64,000 nucleotides of DNA from Acanthosoma haemorrhoidale. Lineage: Eukaryota > Arthropoda > Insecta > Hemiptera > Acanthosomatidae. A program made the position numbers and the translations under genes. The stretch is from positions 78,657,104 to 78,721,103 of the forward strand of contig OV884014.1 of NCBI GenBank assembly GCA_930367205.1, written 5' to 3'. The notes beneath the pieces were generated by a model, which worked only from the letters and a program-made list of their open reading frames with translations, was not told where the DNA came from and made no database searches. This document shows, piece after piece, positions 1 through 10,330 of the stretch. Every line of letters begins with the position of its first letter. Positions within the stretch are counted from its first letter, which is position 1.

Positions 1-47
1 AACGAAACTATCTACTGGTGCAAACCGATATCACTTTCTTGCCAACC
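1..47 (-). mobile_element. mariner terminal inverted repeat, body off the left edge
   Basis: Read on the minus strand this is TTAGGTTGGCAAGAAAGTG followed by a stretch ending in GTTTGCACCAGT, a mariner-type terminal repeat. It matches the repeat at 1571-1602, including the GTTTGCACCAGT part. Its outer end points right, so the element it belongs to lies to the left of the window. Only the tip is visible; the transposase cannot be judged. Confidence 0.6.
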
Positions 48-888
48 TAAATTAATCATGTATTAAGTGGTGGCTTTACAAAGAAATATTCAAAATTAAT
101 TAAACGAATGATTTATACACGCATTCTAAGCCTTCAATATAGGTAGTATAATAAAACGTAAAAAACCTATTTTATGTAGTAGCGAGATATACAACATTAT
201 ACAAATATTTATTCTTAAATATCTGCATCTATTTTTCTATTTCATCATATAGATGAACTTATTTATCACTATTATCTGATTGGGTTGTTTGTTTAAATAT
301 ATTTTGTTTTGACTGTTTTTGTAAATTGATATCTATTTTTTGCCGGGCCCAGTGAATTTTCTTCTTCTTCTTCGATAATAATACTGTTTATCATCATGGC
401 AATTTGAACTCAGCATTCCCAATATAGACGATAGAACTGACTTCTTAAAGAGAAAATGCTAATATATCACATTATCATAAGTAAGGTTCACATCTAATGA
501 CCGTATCTTAAAAGCTGTTCTTAAAAGGTGCCGGTATTCCATATTCAAGGCGATCCTCTTGGACAGATCTTGTTTATTTGATGCAACACTTCGTTTCCAT
601 ATCTTCCGCACTCCTTCTTTCCGCGGGAATACACACTTGAACTTTTTCAAGAGTTCCGTGTGTGGCCTTCCGCATTCATTTCGCATCCTGATCGATTAGA
701 TTTATTCCTTTGAATACTATTACGGCCCGTTCAATAATATTTTCAGTCAGCAAGGATTTCTTAACTTAACGATTTTGATCAATCTCGAATGTCGGAACTG
801 GATAAAACATTATCCAAACTGTTCGAAAGTGTGAACAAACACCGTTTTACATCTACAATTGCAATGGTAAATTGTATGAGAGATATAC
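48..888. other. AT-rich intergenic stretch, nothing recognised
   Basis: No spliced gene, RNA gene or recognisable transposon protein was seen here. Short ORFs at 459-686 and 789-1025 have no recognisable motif, and the second overlaps a LINE tail. Confidence 0.5.
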
Positions 889-1127
889 ATTTGTTTTTGT
901 TTTTTGTTTTTTTCTTGATATCCCCTTTAAATTTACAGATAATTATATACAATTATAGATCCTCAGGTGAACCTATTTACAAATTATTTCTGTATTTCTT
1001 GTATACAGGTTTTGTTATTTTATAAAAATTATATAATAGAATAAACAAGTATAATGATACACATTATACGTGACTGGACTGAACTGACTAATAAAGGTGA
1101 TGGGGCTCACCTTTGTTGTTGTTTGGA
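889..1127 (-). mobile_element. Jockey-type LINE 3' tail (family J2, copy a)
   Basis: This stretch is the reverse complement of the 3' end of the better-preserved copy at 58974-59462. Shared landmarks are the GGTGAGCCCCATCACC block, a copy of GACTAATAAAGG, the CACCTGAGGATCTATA block and a terminal poly(A), seen here as T runs near 889-915. Only the 3' untranslated tail is present, so the insertion is severely 5'-truncated. Confidence 0.65.
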
Positions 1128-2040
1128 ATGAGTAGAAGTTTATTATTATTGGACGACCGTTTGACATACTGGGTATAAAAATATTTTCATTATCCTGGGA
1201 ATATGACTGTTAAGAACAAGCATTTTACATAAAGTGGCTTATTCTTTCAAAGTATCAGCTTTGCAATTTGCAATTTACGGTCAATAAAAATAATTAATAA
1301 AATAAAACGAAATAATACAAAATATTCGTGTAAACACACCTAAGTCTAAAGAACTAAAAATTAAATGATTGTAAACAAATATGAAGAAAAAAATTCACAC
1401 AAGTGCATACTCACACTTAAATATATAAATACTTAGATACCTAGATTTACATTTGAGAAAATAGATATACGCTCTAATACATAATAGTTAATTTCATATT
1501 TTAAAATCAACACCCTAACATTGAGTTATTGGAACCACTCAATTAGGTTTTGCTTGCAAATAATTAAACGTTGGTTGGCAAGAAAGTGATTACCGTTTGC
1601 ACCAGTGAAAAGCGTTATGTTTGTTTCGTTATTCTTTTGTCATGCCTTATTTTCACAAAGGCAAGAAAGTGGCTGAGGCTCACAAAGGAATATGAAGTTA
1701 ATGATGTTGATTGTTTAACAGAACGAAGGTGTCAGAATTGGTTTAAAAAAAATCGTTCTGAAGAGTTTTCGCTGAAAGATGACCAACGTTCTGGTCGACC
1801 TTCTGAAGTTGATGTTGACAAAATGAAAGCCATAATTGAATCGTTATATAACTGTGCGAGAGACTGCAAAACAGTTAAATGTATCACACACAACAATTGA
1901 AAATCATAAAAGACGTCTGGGACTTGTTAAGAAGCTCGATATTTGGGTTCCGCCACGGCAATGCGAGGCATCACCAGTTAACCGGCCAGTTAAATAATCC
2001 TCCACAGGAGAGTCTTTTAAAAAACCTTATTATGAATAAC

Positions 2041-2954
2041 TGTAAGTTTGCGATTACATTATCATTTCATTTATTTGACCTGCATCTTAGTCGATGCTAA
2101 CACTGCGGGCAGACAAGTCTTGTGCTAATATCCTCTTTTATAAAGTTAAAAGGCAGTTAGGTATTGAAAGGGCCATATAGAAGAAGTACAACCTGCCTTG
2201 ACCCATCGTACAACCCATCTTGACAAACGACTGACCTGGAACCCACATACGAGACTAAAAAGACAAGAACTAAACAGACGCTTTGGACAACTGTGCAGAC
2301 TACTTCAAAGGACATCCCATCTCTCAATAGAAAATAAACTACTAATCTACAAAGTTATACTTAAACCAATCTGGACATACGGAATAGAGCTATGGGGGAC
2401 ATCAAAAAAGTCGAACATCAAGCGTATCCAATCCTTTCAATCAAAAGTCCTGAGAACAATAGTAAATGCCCCTTATTATGTCAGCAACAAAACCCTTAAT
2501 ATACCCTACATTCTAGAACTCATCCCTTCCAAGTTTATGAAATTCCAGAGTAGCCTTTCCAACCACCCTAATCCTGTAGTCATTGCACTGCGCCACTCAT
2601 CCCTATAATCCTCCTCGGAGACTGAAACGGAAGTGGTTTCGTGACCTGCTATAAACGCGTGAAAGTGGAAGTCCTGGCAATGGCCAGTTTCTCTAATCAT
2701 GTCCTGAGCGTCTGTGGCTCTCGCGCTCTTGGTCAGCCTCCACTGGCTAGTATCCGGTGACGCGGCTGACGGAGGAGCATGGGGGACTTCCCAAGACTCC
2801 GCTTTCTCTTCGCATGTGGATTTGGGGGGGTCTCTGGGCTGTCTGTAAATATTGTATGAATGGTATGAATGAGAGCATTTATCTTAATTACTTATTGCCT
2901 TATAAAAGGCAGATTGTAATTATAGCACAATAAAGGAATATAATAATATCTAAA
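2041..2954 (+). mobile_element. Jockey-type LINE fragment (family J1, copy A) inside the mariner
   Basis: The 13-bp sequence TATTATGAATAAC occurs exactly at 2028-2040 and again at 2955-2967, which fits a target-site duplication around this insert. The recognisable LINE part is the C-terminal end of reverse transcriptase (2198-2608) followed by a 3' untranslated region to about 2941. The same 3' sequence recurs at 13147-13523 and 41001-41905. The tail holds an AATAAAG signal but no long poly(A). The first 150 bases of the insert are not recognised. Confidence 0.65.
2198..2608 (+). pseudogene. Jockey-clade reverse transcriptase, C-terminal fragment
   Basis: The 136-residue open stretch carries DKRLTWNPHTRLKRQELNRR, then LSIENKLLIYK, LKPIWTYGIELWG, SNIKRIQSFQSKVLR and APYYVSNKTL. 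This is the thumb and C-terminal part typical of Jockey-clade ORF2 proteins, where LTW, NKLLIYK and PIWTYGIELWG are conserved. The catalytic YADD region and the endonuclease are missing, so this is a 5'-truncated dead copy. It is in the same orientation as the host mariner. A partner fragment with close protein identity is at 41123-41503. Confidence 0.8.
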
Positions 2955-3520
2955 TATTATGAATAACAATCAAAACACTGGTATATATACAAATATCAAT
3001 CAGTTACAGCGTTAGAACAACATACTCTATTGAATGCTTAGACACAAGTGTCATGTAGGGTGAGGGAGCAGGTAGTCCAAAGGGTAGGAATTTTTGGAAA
3101 TGGTTACTTACAAAATAAGGGGGACCATAAGTCTCAACTGTGGCACACGTTTCCACTGAAAATGTAAGATCTAATGAGCATTACATAACTGGCTCACACA
3201 TCTTTAGCAACACTTACGAAACTATCGGAGCGTGGTTGGGTAGTGATATTGCATCCCCTATACACCCCTGACCTTGCAGCATCGATTTTATTTCAAAGTT
3301 TACAAAACTTCCTAAATGGTAAAAATTTCAGTGATAACGATGACCTCAAATCTAGTTAGTAGTTTTTTGCTGATAAGAACCAGAAGTTCAATGATCATGA
3401 AGTTATCAAAAATATGGTTAAACAGAATGTAATATAGTTGACTGATCAAAGTTCATTTTTTGTATAGAAAAAATTGAGTTTTATTTTACACTAAAAACCG
3501 AAATTACTTTCTTCCCAACA

Positions 3521-4654
3521 TCAATAGTTTCGAAAAAAAATATTGACGGTGAATGGGGGGGGGGGTCCAGAAGCATATTGTCGTTATGAAGAATAAATTG
3601 TGTTATATTTTAGTTATATGATGGATTATTGGGACAGGTTTAGATAGGGTAAATGGTTACTTGTTTTGGTGATAAATATGGAAAACAGGTATGAATGTTG
3701 TTGGGTAAGGAGGAGTTTGTAGGGAGATACTATCGGAGTATTTGCTACAATGATATGGAGTAAGTAGTTCTCCTTTAGGATCTGATGGAGACATACCCAA
3801 TGAGATGGATGCAGATCTTGTCTGATAAGCACATGTTTAAGAAGGAATCCTCCAGTTTTTAAATATGTTGAGCTGACATCAGCTAAATTTGATGAAAATC
3901 TTTCTACCTCGATCAAAACTGATATCTCAACAAATCCCACTCTATTTATTTGGGCTTAGCTATCTGGAATTCGACTATAAATGTCTACAGGCTACTATCA
4001 CCGATCACAGGTTCGGAGTGGTGAGATTTTTCCGCAGATAAAATTCATAGGTACTAGACTAAAAAGGCGGTCTTATTGATGAGTACCACCACCTACTCCT
4101 CAGGCAATGTCTCCGTGTAGTTATGCCTCTTAGTGTTATTAACTAAGATTAATTAATTAACTCCTGCCGTTATACAGAGGCCGTGTAAGACGGATGTTTC
4201 ATAGCCGAATACCTGAAGAAGTGACGCAGAGGTTGCCGAACCCTAATGTTGCTTCTGCCACTCGCGGTCACATCGCTGGAGCCGGCTGCATTCCGATCTA
4301 TACTCGGGTGTGGCGGCAGGTTTGATATCGCCACTATAATGAGACTTTACTGCCGAAGAAGCCATTACCAACGTAAGGGCGGAGGCGACTTTGTCGAGAC
4401 TCCTTTGGACGGGACCCAGCTCACGTGCGCACTAACTCAGTCATTGTGGCCTTCCAACTTCTGCCGAATGTTCTAGGACGTTGGGTGTGTACGTGTGCAT
4501 CTGACAACTGCGTAGCTAACGGTAGATTAAAGGCGTGCTCAACTTATACTCCCGATGAATAATAATTTTTATAAGCACTGAACCCGTCGCTCGTCTCGTT
4601 AAGAGATCATCAATAAATAATCGTGTTGATTGATCATCTCTTAATGAGACATCA
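3521..4654. other. intergenic stretch with an unassigned GC-richer block (about 4190-4520)
   Basis: No gene is recognised. From about 4190 to 4520 the base composition changes sharply to GC-rich with many CG dinucleotides, unlike the AT-rich surroundings. This suggests a transposon fragment. The short ORF at 4246-4476 has no motif I recognise. A run of G at 3554-3565 is low complexity. Confidence 0.35.
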
Positions 4655-5046
4655 AGTTTTTTTGACTCTATGCAGCATCGAACAAACACAGTGTTTAACA
4701 CTATCACCCCACCACCCTTCCCGCATCGATCGCGACAGACTGTTGAGAAAAATTAGGTTAAGATTCAGGTTAATATTTTTTTTGTTAAATGTAAGTTGGC
4801 TTAAAGTTTTATGATCCAGAAGATGAGCTCCATCACTTTTTAAACATGTATAGACAATAAATGTATAATGCACATCATAAGTTTATAACAATCGAAAATT
4901 ACAATGTGGAATTGTTAATAATTGTATAAAATGTAGCCAAGTCACAAGACAAATAATATTGACCTATTTAAAATAGATTCATTAATACAGAATCCATATT
5001 TAATTCCGTAATTTTTAATATCAAGGGGCCATGAAAGGAAAAAGAA
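4655..5046 (+). mobile_element. Jockey-type LINE 3' end (family J2, copy b), degraded
   Basis: The stretch matches the coding end and tail of the copy at 58974-59462. It has the segment for NPVFNTMTPPP with substitutions (ACACAGTGTTTAACACTATC), the CCGCATCGAT segment and GAAAAATTAGG. Further along it carries AAACATGTATAGACAATAAA, shared with 25478-25500 and with the reverse strand of 30875-30900, and a GGGGCCATGAAAGGAAAAAG end. It is clearly more diverged than the 59-kb copy. Confidence 0.6.
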
Positions 5047-6832
5047 ATAAGTGATCCGTCTTCTCAAACGTTACAGGACGGATCCTCAGTGAAATCCGAC
5101 AGTACTTAAATCTAAACTTCGGAAATAATACTTAAGAGCGTCTGATGTATGGGATCTGTGGTCGTGGCATGAAAAATTGAGAAGCATCTGATTGGGTAAA
5201 ACTGTCAATTGAGCATATACGACGTCTCAGATATTGTCGCTTGAAGAATCAGGTGGCTAGGGCATTGTTTCGACTGTCGCTTACAGAGGAAAGTCTTTCT
5301 TAAACATCTTGGAAGTGCGTGAAAGAGAGATTAACCTAGGATGTGTTGGTGCAGGATATGAAGTATTCTATATTTTCTACATGGTAACAGAATGATAAAT
5401 CGCTTGCTAGTTGTCAATTTTAGGCAAACAATATTTCAAACAGTTCTTGGCCCTTTTTTTTATGAGGGGGGGGGCTTGAGGTCCTGATGTGTAAGGTATA
5501 TCTAGTAATGCTGCAGCGCCAACAGAAGGAAATTCTATCCAAGTGCCCAGCGAGCTCGTGCTTACTTATTATGTTTCTCTTGCTTATTCACTATGCACAA
5601 ATCAGTGTGGAATTTCATCTCATAAGACAAAACGTAATACAGACGTGATTGAATAGAAATGTGACATTCTTTCGTACAAGAGACCACACATTTCGGCAAC
5701 TGGTCAACAATTCACCGCTGAGCAAGGACAGCAAGGATGAGACACTGTATGCATTACGATGAGATGATCCCCACAGTCACCTGATTCCAATTAACGCCGT
5801 TGCAGATAAGATCTGGATAAGACACAAATACCAGAAGTGGCGGGAATAGCGGCCAGTGCTGCCAACAGCGACAAAAAGATCAGGGGGGACATCCTCTAAT
5901 GTACGGTTGGACATTCAGTTAATGATTTCATGGCAGATGCTTAACAGATATGAATTAAACAGGCGGGATGCTGCAGAGTGTGGCAGCTTGTGAATGAGCA
6001 ATGAGTGCGAATTCCGAACGGCCGCTCGCTAGGCTGGGCTAGCTTATAATTACCATATCTAGGACATTCGCAGGGATCTGTCTTTGCGCACGTTATGGGT
6101 TCGTTCACCTGCTGTAGGAGTTTCCTCTTTACCCTCGCACAGCTAGGACGAATCGGTCTTGACCATGCGCGGGTGACGGAAGCACTCTTAACGATTAATC
6201 TGAATACATCTTTTATGGCACTAAATATATTCTATGAAATTGAAAGTTACTCCGTTTTTGAAAAAAAAAAAGAATTTGTTTTATTTATAACTGTATTTTT
6301 AACTTATTTAACTTTTATGTATGTAACCAGTTATTAAATAAATATTTTTTCAATCTGAAATTCGCCTAGAAGATATTTTAGTTCTTTTTGCAAAGAAATC
6401 ATTGTCTGTGTGGTAACCCCACAAAAAAACCATTTCATTCTTCTACCCCACATCTGACACGAGAGATGTTCAAAGGATGACCATAATCAGGTTCTTTAAA
6501 GATGTACTGTTTTTGGACCAGCATGAGGTTAAGTGGTCATTGTCACGCTCCGATCACCTATTTCTCATTTTATTCATTGGTATTTCCGATCAATTAGTCC
6601 ACGTGAGCCATTTTCTTATCTCATAGGTTACTAATAGATAGCTGGTAGATTCGATTATGCCAAAAAATAAAAAAAGAACAAAAAAGTTGCAGAAGGTAAC
6701 AAACATTGTTTGCATGTATCAGTACCATTTGTGGGCTATTGATTGTTTAATGAAGGTGTATAATAATTAATTTCTCTCTGTTATTGCAATAATTAATATT
6801 GCGATTCAAACCTCACCCTGAATTAAACTATA
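5047..6832. other. intergenic; unassigned repeat-like block at about 5850-6350
   Basis: No host gene is seen. The part from about 5980 to 6200 is GC-richer and ends in an A-rich stretch with AAATAAATA near 6335, which looks like the 3' untranslated end of a LINE. The family is not identified. The remainder has no structure I can name. Confidence 0.35.
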
Positions 6833-7798
6833 AGGTCGAGTCATAAGTAACTTCCGATGCAGCTAAGTCGAATCTATTGTTCGTATCTACCCACTATGAG
6901 TTACCATGACAACAAGTTTTTGTTTTCACTCTATAGACAAAGCTTCAGTTAGTCTTTTGTCAACTGTTTTGTGTAATACACCTTACGTTAAACTGTTTTT
7001 TTTAACCTCTGAAATTGAGAGTCAAAAAGTACATATTCGTCATGTAATGCTTTGGGAATTTAAACAAGGCAATAGTGCTAGGGTGACAGCTGAAAAAATA
7101 TGCAGTGTATATGGTGAAGGACTAATAACTGATCGGGCAGTTAGAAATTGGTTTATAAAATTCCGTTCTGGAGATACGACCTTAAAAGACGAACCGAGGG
7201 CGGGACGTCCTTCCGACTTTGACGACAACCTTTTAAAGGCAATATTGGAGCAAAATCTGCGTCAATCAACAAGAGATATAGCAGAAAGGTTGAATACATC
7301 ACAATCAACTGTTAACCGCCACCTGGAGAAATTAGGGAAAGTCAGCAAGTTAGGAGTGTGGGGACCTCACGATCTCAGAGAACAGAATAAAGAAGATCGC
7401 ATGTCAATCGCCACAAGTCTACTCTCATGGGTAAAAATTGAGCCTTTTTTTAAACAGGATTGTAACAGGCGATGAAAATGGGTTACCAATGAGAATATAG
7501 TCCGCAAAAGACAGTGGGTTGATAAGGATCAACCACCCCTACTGGATCCGAAAGCAAACATCCATGGCAAATAGATTTTATTGTGTGTCTGGTGGGATTG
7601 TCAAGGAATAATTCACCACGAGTTGTTGAAGTCAAATTTAGCGATTACTGCGGATAGATACGTTCAGCAGTTGCAAAGAGTAAAAAAGAAACTCCATGAA
7701 AAGCGTCCTGCACTCGTCAAAATTAATATAATTTTGTTATTTAATGAAAGCAAAATAAATGCCTGATAAAAAAACGGAAGTTACTTATGACTCGACCT
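6833..7798 (+). mobile_element. mariner-family transposon with both terminal repeats, internally deleted
   Basis: A 24-bp terminal repeat AGGTCGAGTCATAAGTAACT-TCCG (hyphen added) begins at 6833 and its inverted copy ends at 7798 (CGGAAGTTACTTATGACTCG then ACCT). The ends are identical over this length. A TA precedes the left end. The span of 966 bp is shorter than a full mariner of about 1.3 kb. The missing part falls in the catalytic C-terminal region of the transposase. This is a different mariner lineage from the element at 1571, judging by the unrelated terminal repeat. Confidence 0.85.
7012..7767 (+). pseudogene. mariner transposase, N-terminal part intact, C-terminal part broken
   Basis: Reading from about 7012, the protein starts with QKVHIRHVMLWEFKQGNSAR, then ICSVYGEGLITDRAVRNWF, KFRSGDTTLKDEPRAGRPSD and STRDIAERLNTSQSTVNRHL. 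These are the two helix-turn-helix motifs and linker that bind the terminal repeats in mariner transposases. After 7475 the frame breaks. Pieces of the catalytic half remain: ITGDE-like at 7459-7476, a VWWDCQGIIHHELLKSN segment at 7586-7640 and RYVQQLQRVKKKLHEKRP at 7657-7710. The DNA after that, with the remaining catalytic Asp residues, is deleted up to the right terminal repeat. It might still yield a DNA-binding fragment, but not an active transposase. Confidence 0.8.
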
Positions 7799-9907
7799 AG
7801 TAGATTTATAATATTCAATATTTAATAGAGTTCACTACATCTATCGAGTCGCTATTTTTGTGAGACCCTATATCGCTTATATTGCAAATGAGTATTTGTT
7901 TTAACATTCACATTGTGGTATGATGCTACAGTTAAACATAAATATTTCAACAAGGAAATTTGAAATTTAAATATGAGAATTTTTGTGATAATCACTTTAA
8001 TTTTCCCTTATCATTTATGTATTCAGATCTCACATTGTGCCTCATGTATGGTTTGAATACCAAAACTGCGAACTCATATGGTACACTAGTTGTGTCAATG
8101 GCACCGAAGTGTCAATGAGCTGTGAGGATGCACATGTGTCACCTTCACTTTTCACCGATCACATAACATGGACTTGGGGTAAACATTGGGAAACTACTTT
8201 TTATCAGCCAAGTATGAACAGAGCTGTAATTTAAAAAGTGTTATCATTTTTCCCCATAGCTAAGAAAATAATTGGTTACTCAGGTAATCTCTTCGAAGCT
8301 GATGAGACTCACCACTCGATTTGGTGCCAAACATTCGTCCAGCTTTTGGGTTTTCCTTATTCGCTTAAACAGTCGTATACATGCCGAAGATGTCCCAACA
8401 AACGAGGGGGAGGATTAGTCACTTCATTCATATTCATCCCAACGGTTTTCTTAGAATGTAAATTAGTAATTAAGATCGTTAGCTTACATTTATTTTCTGA
8501 ACATACTTCCGACCCGGATTCAAACCCAATTTACCTCGGTATCTGTTCAATTAGTTAACATTAGACAACGTTTGCTTAATGCCAGCGATGTTTAATGAAT
8601 GAGTTTAATTAAATGTATTTAAAAAAGAAAAAAAAGTTTATTTCCCGGTCAATAAAAAGCATTATTTGTTGAACTTATTGTATCTTTTAGCAAAATAAGA
8701 ATGACTTCTAATGATCACGATTTACTAAAGCTGGAAGTATGTCTCTCTTATTTATACGATTTTATCCGAGTCATGGTGAACAATCAGTAGCACCACAGAA
8801 CAGAATTTCATCCAATATTCGAAAAATGACAAGTGTGCTGTCCTTCCTGGCTATGAACTTTAGCTGCAGACATTACCTAATTCCCACTATCCCTTGACCA
8901 AGCCAAAATCCTTACATATCTCTTAGAATTCATTTTACCTGAAGATCATAAACCTATTTGATCTCATGAACTCTGGCCTCTGAGGAGCTATAAGAACTGC
9001 TCAGCACTATCATACCAGCACAAACGTACCTGTTAGACTTCCCTAGGGACAACTTTCCATGGAAACCACCCATGATGGGGAGTAACTCAGGATGCAGCAA
9101 GATCTGGAGTGAAGTAAGTGATGTGGGATTTTAATGTGAAATTGGACATTAAATTAATAAGTTCTAGGAACGAGATGTCCAAAGAAAGTGACATCAGAAT
9201 TAGATTTCGATGTTAGGAGAGGACCAAGGATGTGCAGTTCTGTAAGGATCTACCATGTAACTACGTAGGGATGGAGAATACATGCAAAAGAGCTCTTAAG
9301 AAATTTCCGGCTACTGCATTTCCCTCATATTCGTCCACCCATCTACCATTTCATATTTCCTCTTCGTTTGACTTTTTTTTTTTTTTTTTTTTTTTGATTT
9401 TGGTAGCATATAAGTTGTTCGTTTAAAATATTTAGATGTTGGATTTCCCTGATTGCTTTCGGAAACTACCAGATCATCAGCTAATAAGTTCCAAATGTCT
9501 TCTTTCTAAATGGTATTACCTCATTGTTTCGTCGGAACTTGAAATATGTGCCTCCAAATACAGTACAAGTAATAATGGGTTAAGGGTGTGACCATGCCTA
9601 CCTAACTCCGGTGTTTCAAGTTTCGATTTAAAACACGGCCCGAACGCGAACATCTTTCAGAAAATGTTGTGGGACAATAGTTTAGTGGACGACCATTTGG
9701 AAAGCGAACCATGAGAAATTCGAGTTTTCCCCACTACACAAGAATGAACTGCGTATCAAGTCATGCGATGATACGTGTCACCTAAAAAAATTCATAATTT
9801 TGTAATTTATTAATTCTGCGCAATGAATGCTTGGTTTAAATTAACCTTAAGAGATCCTGTTCTGTTTGTACTTTACTGTTTCTTCAATAAAAAATGGCTA
9901 ATAGAGA
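7799..9907. other. intergenic, no gene recognised
   Basis: Small ORFs at 8037-8234, 8238-8558 and 9232-9426 show no recognisable domain or splice context. A homopolymer T run lies at about 9371-9396. Nothing else could be supported. Confidence 0.45.
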
Positions 9908-9985
9908 ATGTGTAGTAGAGCTGCCGATTAGACTTAGTGGAGGCCCCGGGTTCGAGTCACAATCTTGCAATATTTTTTTTTGCCG
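9908..9985 (+). repeat. tRNA-like SINE fragment
   Basis: The stretch contains a good RNA polymerase III B box (GGGTTCGAGTC) at about 9948-9958, preceded by TAGAGCTGCC and GGAGGCCCC, and followed by a T run. This is the usual look of a tRNA-derived SINE head. The A box is poor and no cloverleaf closes, so it is not a functional tRNA. Confidence 0.4.
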
Positions 9986-10231
9986 TTATTTATTAAGGAT
10001 CGAAAATAAAAAGGATTCATAAAAAAAATTGTACAAAAACAATGAATTTCATACTACCATCCTGGACTGTTCAGTCATACTTGATCGCCCCAAAGCAGTG
10101 AAATACCTGGGCTACTCAGGTACAAAGCCGGCAGACAAAGCGGCGAAGAATGCCTCGATACCGAGAGGAGATAGACTCCCAAGAAGAAGAAGAAGAAGAA
10201 GTCGAGGTGGCATGCTGCCAAGATACTACGG

Positions 10232-10237
10232 TATAAA
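10232..10237 (+). promoter_or_regulatory. TATA box of the 10.27-kb secreted-protein gene
   Basis: TATAAA lies 35 bases before the ATG at 10267. Transcription would be expected to start about 25-30 bases downstream, which leaves only a very short 5' leader. The TAA inside the box is also an in-frame stop upstream of the ATG, so 10267 is the first usable start in this frame. Confidence 0.6.
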
Positions 10238-10266
10238 GGAGTCTGGCCAGGAGCTGGCTGGCAGAC

Positions 10267-10330
10267 ATGAAGTCCTTCGTAGCAGTGCTTGGTCTCTTCG
10301 TCGCAGTCGCTCTTGCGCACCCACTCCACG
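10267..10330 (+). CDS. secreted-protein gene, exon 1 (signal peptide)
   Basis: It codes for 21 residues plus one base. The donor is CCACG|GTCAGT. The exon carries the whole signal peptide and the first residues of the mature protein (HPLH). Confidence 0.75.

Larger units (their letters stand above)
1640..3400 (+). pseudogene. mariner transposase pseudogene (interrupted)
   Basis: The 5' part encodes RRCQNWFKKNRSEEFSL and then DDQRSGRPSEVDVDKMKA, the second helix-turn-helix and linker of mariner transposases. A further piece after 1895 reads ENHKRRLGLVKKLDIWVP in another frame. The 3' part near 3185-3350 reads as LTKLSERGWVV, then YTPDLA and LQNFLNGKNFSDNDDLKS, the C-terminal region that normally carries the third catalytic Asp of the DD34D triad. 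Here the Asp after PDLA-S is lost. The first catalytic region is not recognisable. Frameshifts and the nested LINE rule out function. Confidence 0.75.
1571..3520 (+). mobile_element. mariner DNA transposon, decayed, with a nested LINE
   Basis: The left terminal repeat at 1571-1602 (GGTTGGCAAGAAAGTGATTA) and the right one at about 3493-3520 (reverse complement TTGGGAAGAAAGTAATTTCG) are inverted copies of the classic mariner end. Transposase-coding remnants lie between them: the N-terminal helix-turn-helix near 1690-1850 and the C-terminal part near 3185-3400. The element is about 1.95 kb. Removing the roughly 0.9-kb LINE insertion at 2041-2954 leaves about 1.0 kb, shorter than an intact mariner of about 1.3 kb, so the middle is also eroded. 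Confidence 0.75.

Noticed and set aside
8037..8558. Two consecutive ORFs on the plus strand
   Set aside because: No domain, signal peptide or intron structure could be supported.
9908..9985. Functional tRNA gene
   Set aside because: Only the B box is good; stems do not close.
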